From a virus, in the IMG/VR virus record IMGVR_UViG_3300031774_000038, positions 1 to 45,955 of that record: a stretch of 45,955 nt of DNA; one strand, 5' to 3'. Positions 42,421 through 45,955 of the stretch are shown piece after piece. The notes under the pieces are model-generated. The model worked only from the letters and a program-made list of their open reading frames with translations, ran no database searches and was not told where the DNA came from. Position 1 is the first letter of the stretch; every line of letters begins with the position of its first letter. The translations under genes were made by a program, and so were the position numbers.

Positions 42421-42746
42421 CGTCACTAGAGACAAGCTACGATGGTTAAAGCCCAGATGTGACGATAATCGGCTACAATGTGACGAAAATGTGACGAACT
42501 TTTACTTTATATAACTTACTCTAACTTACTGATTATTAGTATATTATATTTTCTTTGTGACGAAAGTGACGAAAATAAGTATAAAAATAAATAAAAAAGA
42601 AAATAAAAAAAGAAAGAAAGTATATAGTGCTGAATTTTTACAAAAAAACCGTCACAATCGGCACATCCCTGATAATCAGGCAGTTACAAATGCAAAACCG
42701 TCACACTATTTATTAACTTATTGATAATGAGTAAGTTATACGTCAC
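42421..42746. repeat. GTGACG repeat locus B, upstream of groEL
   Basis: TGTGACGA occurs at 42458-42465, 42479-42486, 42490-42497 and 42556-42563, with AGTGACGA at 42565-42572. In the opposite sense there are CGTCAC at 42421 and 42741, and the 12-mer AAAACCGTCACA twice, at 42645-42656 and 42694-42705. The 13-mer TAACTTATTGATA is at 42714-42726, with variants TAACTTACT at 42512 and TAACTTACTGATTA at 42522. Locus A (33883-34074) has the same elements in a similar order. Binding of a common factor is inferred. Confidence 0.7.
42668..42680. promoter_or_regulatory. Palindrome CCTGATAATCAGG
   Basis: This perfect 13-bp dyad (6-bp arms about a central A) is flanked by the two AAAACCGTCACA copies and lies ~100 bp upstream of the groEL -33 element. 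It is an operator-like site, possibly for a dimeric regulator. Confidence 0.45.
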
Positions 42747-42767
42747 AATAATAAAAAAACTAGTTTA

Positions 42768-42798
42768 TTTGTATGACTTAAAATAATTTATATATTTG
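42768..42798 (+). promoter_or_regulatory. Bacteroidota-type promoter of the groEL operon (TTTG-N19-TATATTTG)
   Basis: TTTG at 42768-42771 and TATATTTG at 42791-42798 are separated by 19 nt, matching the Bacteroidota -33/-7 consensus (TTTG, TAnnTTTG) in sequence and spacing. It ends 16 nt before ATG 42815. This is the best host-taxon evidence in the window: it indicates transcription by the host primary sigma factor. Confidence 0.8.
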
Positions 42799-42814
42799 GA
42801 GAAAATTTAATCTA

Positions 42815-44404
42815 ATGTCATACAATCCAAAAGAACTCGTCTTGCACGAGCAAGCCAGAACTAAACTAAAAGCTGGCATAAAAAAAATTAGCGAAGCAGT
42901 TAAGAGCACGCTAGGTCCAGGTGGAAACACAGTCGTTATTGAATCACCAGCCCACACCCACGGAATCACAGTTACCAAAGATGGCGTTACAGTAGCCAAG
43001 GCAGTTCAGCTTCTTGATCCAGTAGAGAATCTTGCAGTTCAAATGCTCAGAGAGTCATCTCAAAACACTGCGAATATAGCAGGAGACGGAACAACAACAG
43101 CTATTGTTTTAGCTGAATCTATAGTAAAAGAAGGGTTAAAACACCTGGATGAAAATAACATTAGTTCTAACAAATACATTAGAGAGATTAACAGTCATTG
43201 CAATCAAGTGATTTTAAACTTAGAGAAAGTGACTAAGAAATTATCTAAAAAAGGATTATTGGATGTAGCTACTATATCGGCAAACAACGATAGAGAGCTA
43301 GGAAAAATAATTGCAGATACTTATTTACAAGTAGGTACTGATGGCGTGGTTACGGTAGAGAATTCTCAAAATGACCAAACGTTTAGTGAGGTTCATAAAG
43401 GTATTCAACTAAAGAGAGGCTGGGGTGCCAATTCTTTTGTGAATAACCAAAAAAAGGATGAGTGCATATTAGACGATTGTTATGTACTATTATCGGACCA
43501 CGTTATTAGTAACGTACTTCAAATTGAGAACGTACTAAAACCCATTATCAATGGTGGACACAAACTACTGATCATATCGTCTTGTAGTACCAATGTGATG
43601 AACACATTATCAGCTAATGTAGTTAGAAACGGGCTGAAGCTGTGTCAGATTGAGCCGCCACAGTTTGGTTATAAACGTCACGAGTTAATGAATGACATAG
43701 CAGTAGCAACTGGTGGTAAGTATTTTGCTGAAGAAACTGGTGATGACCTCAACTTAATTAGAATGGAAGACTTAGGTAAGGTAGATAAAGTAGTGGTAAG
43801 CAGAGATGAAACCATTATGCTAGGTGGTCACGGAGATGAAGAGGTGATTAAAGAAAGAGTAAAAGAGTTAAAAGTTCAAAAAGACAATACCAAGTCTAAG
43901 CCAGAGGTAGTATTTATGAGTGAGCGAATAGCTTGCTTGAATGGTGCTATTGGCGTAATATATGTTGGTGGTAACTCAGACATTGAGCAGAAAGAAAAGT
44001 ACGATAGAGTAGATGATGCAGTTTGTGCAGTTCGTTCAGCACTAGAAGAAGGCATACTTCCTGGAGGTGGTGTGACATTATTTAGGGAATCAAATAAATT
44101 GTCTGAAGGTAAAATGACTTTAGCAGAAGAAAACATAGCAGATTCTTTAAAAGCTCCTTTTTATACTATTATGAAAAATGCTGGATTGTCTGAAGGTGAT
44201 ATTATGGAGATAGAAGGGTTGCTAATTAATTCAGAATTCAATATGGGTTATGATGTAAAGGAAGGTATGTTTGGAGATATGTATAAGATGGGAATATTAG
44301 ATCCACTTAAGGTAACTAAGAACGCGCTTAAAAATGCAGTATCGGTAGCAACAACAATATTAAGTACTAATGCCATTATTACAATGGCACGAGAAATAAA
44401 ATGA
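42815..44404 (+). CDS. groEL: Phage-encoded chaperonin GroEL
   Basis: The 529-aa protein is recognisably a group I chaperonin: KSTLGPGGNTVVIE (30-43), TKDGVTVAKAV with Asp56, GDGTTTAIVLAE with Asp91, DRVDDAVCAVRSALEEGILP around residue 400 (third catalytic Asp) and GILDPLKVTKNAL near the end. All residues needed for ATP hydrolysis are present. It lacks the Gly-Gly-Met tail of host GroEL and is somewhat divergent in the apical domain (~190-375, where substrate and GroES bind). Phage GroEL proteins are rare. It would fold virion proteins, perhaps the capsid protein. It ends in an ATGA overlap with the next gene. Confidence 0.96.
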   Translation: MSYNPKELVLHEQARTKLKAGIKKISEAVKSTLGPGGNTVVIESPAHTHGITVTKDGVTVAKAVQLLDPVENLAVQMLRESSQNTANIAGDGTTTAIVLAESIVKEGLKHLDENNISSNKYIREINSHCNQVILNLEKVTKKLSKKGLLDVATISANNDRELGKIIADTYLQVGTDGVVTVENSQNDQTFSEVHKGIQLKRGWGANSFVNNQKKDECILDDCYVLLSDHVISNVLQIENVLKPIINGGHKLLIISSCSTNVMNTLSANVVRNGLKLCQIEPPQFGYKRHELMNDIAVATGGKYFAEETGDDLNLIRMEDLGKVDKVVVSRDETIMLGGHGDEEVIKERVKELKVQKDNTKSKPEVVFMSERIACLNGAIGVIYVGGNSDIEQKEKYDRVDDAVCAVRSALEEGILPGGGVTLFRESNKLSEGKMTLAEENIADSLKAPFYTIMKNAGLSEGDIMEIEGLLINSEFNMGYDVKEGMFGDMYKMGILDPLKVTKNALKNAVSVATTILSTNAIITMAREIK

Positions 44405-44556
44405 AAAGACTAGCAATAATAGGTGGCTTAAGTATGATGACAGCATCTGGAGCCAATATGATTTGGAACAATCAACAACTTGGAATGAACCCCAACACCT
44501 ACGCTTTAGCCACTGGTGGTTTTTTTGTAATGGTTGGAATAACTTATAGACTATGA
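44401..44556 (+). CDS. Small two-span membrane protein in the groEL operon (51 aa)
   Basis: ATG 44401 overlaps the groEL stop (ATGA), and the frame ends at 44556, itself overlapping the next start. The sequence MKRLAIIGGLSMMTASGANM has an N-terminal hydrophobic stretch, and TYALATGGFFVMVGITYRL a second one after a polar Asn/Gln loop, so it looks like a short membrane hairpin. This size and shape would suit a holin-like or scaffold-tether role, but nothing proves it. Its conserved coupling between groEL and groES is unusual. Confidence 0.62.
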   Translation: MKRLAIIGGLSMMTASGANMIWNNQQLGMNPNTYALATGGFFVMVGITYRL

Positions 44557-44717
44557 AAGAAAGTAAGCTGATTGAAATGCAAAATAAAATAAAGTCTCTA
44601 AATGCTGCACTGCAGCATTTAGTTACATTATCAGTCGGCACAGCCGAACTAATTAAACATATGCCAGACTATGATGAGGCTCTTAAAAAAATGAAAGAGA
44701 ATGAAGCCAATAAATAA
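44553..44717 (+). CDS. Small helical protein between groEL and groES (54 aa)
   Basis: ATG 44553 overlaps the previous stop (ATGA), and the frame runs 17 nt into groES. The product is one or two charged helices (KLIEMQNKIKSLNAALQHLV, ELIKHMPDYDEALKKMKENE), coiled-coil in character. It contains a perfect 25-bp palindrome (44598-44622) in its coding sequence. It may be a chaperonin accessory factor or just a linker gene. Function unknown. Confidence 0.6.
   Translation: MKESKLIEMQNKIKSLNAALQHLVTLSVGTAELIKHMPDYDEALKKMKENEANK
44598..44622. repeat. Perfect 25-bp palindrome between groEL and groES
   Basis: Twelve-base arms CTAAATGCTGCA and TGCAGCATTTAG flank a central C at 44610 with no mismatch; the next bases outward (T and T) do not pair. 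As RNA it would form an 11-bp hairpin with a 3-nt loop inside the 54-aa reading frame. It could slow or pause translation, set the groEL:groES ratio, or bind a dimeric protein. Confidence 0.8.
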
Positions 44718-44958
44718 ATACATAATCATTACTCCAGCTCAAGAAGAATTAAAAACTAAATCTGGTTTACTTTTATCTCAAACAGATGCGTTTGCATTTA
44801 GATACAAGAAAGCTACGGTAGTCAAACCAGGAACTTTAGTAGATACTATTAAAGAAGGAGATGTTATTTATTACGATAAGGCACAAGCGCACGAGGTAAT
44901 CATTAACGATCAGTCGTATGTAGTCATTCAAGAGCGTGACGTTGTGGTTGTTTTATAG
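44701..44958 (+). CDS. groES: Co-chaperonin GroES
   Basis: The 85-aa protein has the GroES layout: KYIIITPAQEELKTKSGLLL with mobile loop and SGLLLS in place of GGIVLT, then VVKPGTLVDTIKEGDVIYY, HEVIINDQSYVVI and ERDVVVVL as closing strand. This matches bacterial GroES (about 95-97 aa) except that the loop and roof turn are short. It caps the phage GroEL ring, probably matched to the phage GroEL. It starts 17 nt inside the preceding gene. Its 3' end overlaps the convergent winged-helix gene by 35 nt. Confidence 0.88.
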   Translation: MKPINKYIIITPAQEELKTKSGLLLSQTDAFAFRYKKATVVKPGTLVDTIKEGDVIYYDKAQAHEVIINDQSYVVIQERDVVVVL

Positions 44959-45397
44959 ACTTGTTTAGTTCTAGTATAGCATTACGATAAACTTTATCCA
45001 TATATCTTACATCGTCTTTAAATATAGGGTTGATTTCAGCTGACTCAGCTATTTCTTCACCGTTTAGTTTCTTATAGATATTATTAATAGCTCTTTTACC
45101 TTTAAAAGTCACTTCATAAAGAGCAGCTTCTTTACCTTGTTTTTCTCTCCATATGTGAATATACCCCCTTTCGATTAAACTTTTAAAACGAGTTGGGTCC
45201 CAAGACATAATATTTCCATACTTATGAAAATGTGTTTTAGTAAACAGTCTTTCTGAGTAAAGAAAAAACATAATGTCTAAATCAGCTACGGTAAATCCGT
45301 ATTGTTTCTTAGCCCAATATCTAATAATTCTCCAGTATTTTAAGTAATCGTGTGACGGATGTATTCTATCGTGAACTTGTCTTACAATCTTTTTCAT
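44924..45397 (-). CDS. Winged-helix (MarR-like) protein
   Basis: The 157-aa protein has KYWRIIRYWAKKQYGFTVAD, then LDIMFFLYSERLFTKTHF, then TRFKSLIERGYIHIWREKQG and KEAALYEVTFKGKRAI. Helix-turn-helix and a beta wing in this order are typical of MarR-type regulators. It is a candidate regulator of the divergent region or of the small genes that begin 17 nt away on the other strand. It overlaps groES tail-to-tail, so its transcription would run antisense into groES. Confidence 0.75.
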   Translation of the reverse strand: MKKIVRQVHDRIHPSHDYLKYWRIIRYWAKKQYGFTVADLDIMFFLYSERLFTKTHFHKYGNIMSWDPTRFKSLIERGYIHIWREKQGKEAALYEVTFKGKRAINNIYKKLNGEEIAESAEINPIFKDDVRYMDKVYRNAILELNKSIKQPQRHALE

Positions 45398-45404
45398 ATC
45401 TTTG
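45377..45404 (+). promoter_or_regulatory. Promoter candidate TTG-N17-TATCTTTG
   Basis: TTG at 45377-45379 and TATCTTTG at 45397-45404 lie 17 nt apart, overlapping the start of the winged-helix gene on the other strand and ending 9 nt before ATG 45414. Binding of that regulator at its own start would also affect this promoter. Confidence 0.5.
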
Positions 45405-45413
45405 CTAAATATA

Positions 45414-45548
45414 ATGAAAGATCGGGTATTATTGATATTATTGGTAGGATTTATATTCGGTTTTGTTTATGCAATCGAAGAAATAATAAATTATGCCAAA
45501 AAGAAAAAAAGGAAACAAAATTTGTCCAGCAGGAATAGCGTGGGCTAA
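45414..45548 (+). CDS. Small membrane protein (44 aa)
   Basis: A strong hydrophobic span (LLILLVGFIFGFVYAI) precedes a basic tail (KKKKRKQNLSSRNSVG), a single-pass membrane protein with N-out or N-in unclear. The frame is open from ATG 45414 to TAA 45548 and overlaps the next gene by 56 nt. The overlap is large, but both frames look protein-like. Confidence 0.5.
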   Translation: MKDRVLLILLVGFIFGFVYAIEEIINYAKKKKRKQNLSSRNSVG

Positions 45549-45630
45549 AAGAACTTTTGACAAGTATCCAAGTGCCTATGCAAATATGGCTGCAAGTAAA
45601 TATTGTAAAGACCCTAATTACGGAAAATGA
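45493..45630 (+). CDS. Conserved small phage protein with CPAGIAWAKRTF motif (45 aa)
   Basis: The sequence KICPAGIAWAKRTFDKYPSA followed by YANMAASKYCKDPNYGK is one I recognise as recurring in small basic phage proteins, beside DUF5872-type genes. Two cysteines flank a helix. It starts inside the preceding gene and is coupled by ATGA to the next. Function unknown. Confidence 0.75.
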   Translation: MPKRKKGNKICPAGIAWAKRTFDKYPSAYANMAASKYCKDPNYGK

Positions 45631-45752
45631 GTAAGCTAAGTCTAAAACAAAGAAAGATTGCTAGGTTAGCAATGCCCTTTGATAAAATAACGGGAGCTGA
45701 TTTTAAATTATTAAAAAAGAAAAAAAATGCCAACAGTAAAAGTAAAAGGTAA
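45627..45752 (+). CDS. Small basic protein with QRKIARLA and KITGADF motifs (41 aa)
   Basis: ATG 45627 overlaps the previous stop as ATGA. The pattern LKQRKIARLAMPFDKITGAD, then FKLLKK, is one I recall from small phage proteins of the same gene cluster. The Lys-rich end suggests nucleic-acid contact. It overlaps the next gene by 26 nt. Confidence 0.65.
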   Translation: MSKLSLKQRKIARLAMPFDKITGADFKLLKKKKNANSKSKR

Positions 45753-45879
45753 AAAAAAAGTATTTCCATACAATGCTGTGGGAAAAGCTCAAGCAGATTC
45801 ATTTGCTAAGATGAGTAAGGGTAAAATTAGTTACAATCCTACTTACGGAATGGAGAAAAAAACCAAGTCTGGATATTAA
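45727..45879 (+). CDS. Small Lys-rich protein (50 aa)
   Basis: The product reads MPTVKVKGKKKVFPYNAVGK, then AQADSFAKMSKGKISYNPTY. It is basic and Tyr-bearing with a low-complexity Lys stretch. It ends with a 1-nt overlap with the next start (TAATG). Possible DNA or virion packing role by composition only. Confidence 0.6.
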   Translation: MPTVKVKGKKKVFPYNAVGKAQADSFAKMSKGKISYNPTYGMEKKTKSGY

Positions 45880-45955
45880 TGGGAGAGCTAAAAAAATGGC
45901 GTGATCAGAAGTGGGTTCGTATTGGTACAGACGGTTCTATAAAAGGAGCTTGTGG
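45879..45955 (+). CDS. DUF5872-like protein, 5' part (3' end outside window)
   Basis: Only 25 complete codons are in the window: MGELKKWRDQKWVRIGTDGS and then IKGAC. The KWR..KWV.IGTDG segment, expected to continue with a Cys/Pro-rich basic region, is the start of the DUF5872-type small phage protein as I recall it. It closes the chain of coupled small basic genes at the right edge. Confidence 0.65.
   Translation, partial: MGELKKWRDQKWVRIGTDGSIKGAC

Larger units (their letters stand above)
41834..42814. other. 981-bp divergent non-coding region, candidate control/origin region
   Basis: This is the only long gap in the window. It separates the leftward replication module from the rightward groEL operon. 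From left to right it has the leftward promoter (41866-41897) and a TTTAAAGGG/TTAAAAGGG direct repeat (42090-42130). A C-rich tract follows (42197-42300), with GTGACG repeats in both orientations (42421-42746). An A/purine-rich tract lies at ~42571-42620 and a CCTGATAATCAGG palindrome at 42668-42680. The groEL promoter (42768-42798) ends it. Short frames in it (16-aa at 42150-42200 and Pro-rich 48-aa at 42197-42343, joined by ATGA) are not convincing. The combination of repeats, an AT-rich tract and divergent transcription is typical of phage origins or master control regions. Confidence 0.6.

Noticed and set aside
43676-43681. CGTCAC inside groEL and GTGACG inside groES (44936)
   Set aside because: Single hexamers in coding sequence without the extended TGTGACGA/CCGTCACA context; treated as chance matches to the repeat family.
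44360-44641. Frame on the - strand opposite the groEL end and small genes
   Set aside because: It is a Leu/Ser/Cys-rich shadow of three coupled + strand genes.
1-45955. tRNA genes, CRISPR arrays, insertion sequences and integrase/attachment sites
   Set aside because: Read through for cloverleaf-like T-loop sequences, regularly spaced repeats, transposase or recombinase motifs; none was recognised. Absence by eye is not proof for tRNAs.

Overview
The window looks like part of a tailed-phage (caudovirus) genome. It carries a terminase, portal, scaffold, capsid, tail-nozzle and internal-virion gene series, with no rRNA, tRNA, CRISPR array, integrase or host housekeeping block. The DNA is AT-rich (about one third GC by eye) and Shine-Dalgarno sites are not evident. 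The -7 element TAnnTTTG, typical of Bacteroidota, lies upstream of several genes, most clearly before groEL (TTTG-N19-TATATTTG). I infer a podovirus-like phage of a marine flavobacterium or other Bacteroidota, in the broad neighbourhood of crAss-like and T7-like virion architectures. Both window ends cut genes: a tail fibre on the left and a small basic protein on the right.

Layout. (1) 2-27120, + strand: virion module. It runs tail fibre end, three small genes (one possibly built of two GroES-like barrels, one a candidate small terminase), TerL, portal, scaffold candidate, major capsid, a conserved virion protein, two paralogous capsid-decoration candidates, two head-tail connector/ring candidates, a 1680-aa nozzle-like protein with its 250-aa partner, and three internal or ejected proteins ending in a 1980-aa protein. 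An HNH endonuclease (27190-27570) closes the module. (2) 27558-41833, - strand: replication, recombination and DNA-modification module, tightly packed and mostly joined by ATGA overlaps. It holds VRR-NUC and PD-(D/E)XK nucleases, an Nmad1-like protein, a CxxCC metal-binding protein, an SNF2-type helicase, a primase-SF3 helicase, an SSB-like protein, an exonuclease plus Sak3-like annealing protein pair, a stand-alone DnaA domain IV, two cytosine-C5-methyltransferase-like proteins, a GP88 homologue and many genes under 60 aa, about a dozen of them read by hand here. (3) 41834-42814: a 981-bp divergent non-coding region with a C-rich tandem repeat, GTGACG repeats in both orientations, an A/purine-rich tract, a palindrome and a Bacteroidota-type promoter. 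(4) 42815-44958, + strand: a chaperonin operon in the order groEL, small membrane protein, small helical protein, groES, with a perfect 25-bp palindrome between groEL and groES. (5) 44924-45955: a winged-helix protein on the - strand, then a + strand chain of very small basic proteins.

How it fits together. The + module builds the particle. The - module supplies primase-helicase, strand annealing and end processing, and DNA methylation. The chaperonin operon probably folds virion proteins, most plausibly the capsid protein. The GTGACG repeat family occurs both before the primase-helicase and before groEL, which suggests one DNA-binding factor acting on both transcription units, or two related replication sites. 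The most notable signals are the unusual groEL operon with its palindrome, the possible second (tandem) GroES-like protein next to TerL, the duplicated repeat loci, and a recurring small beta-rich module that appears inside several different virion proteins.
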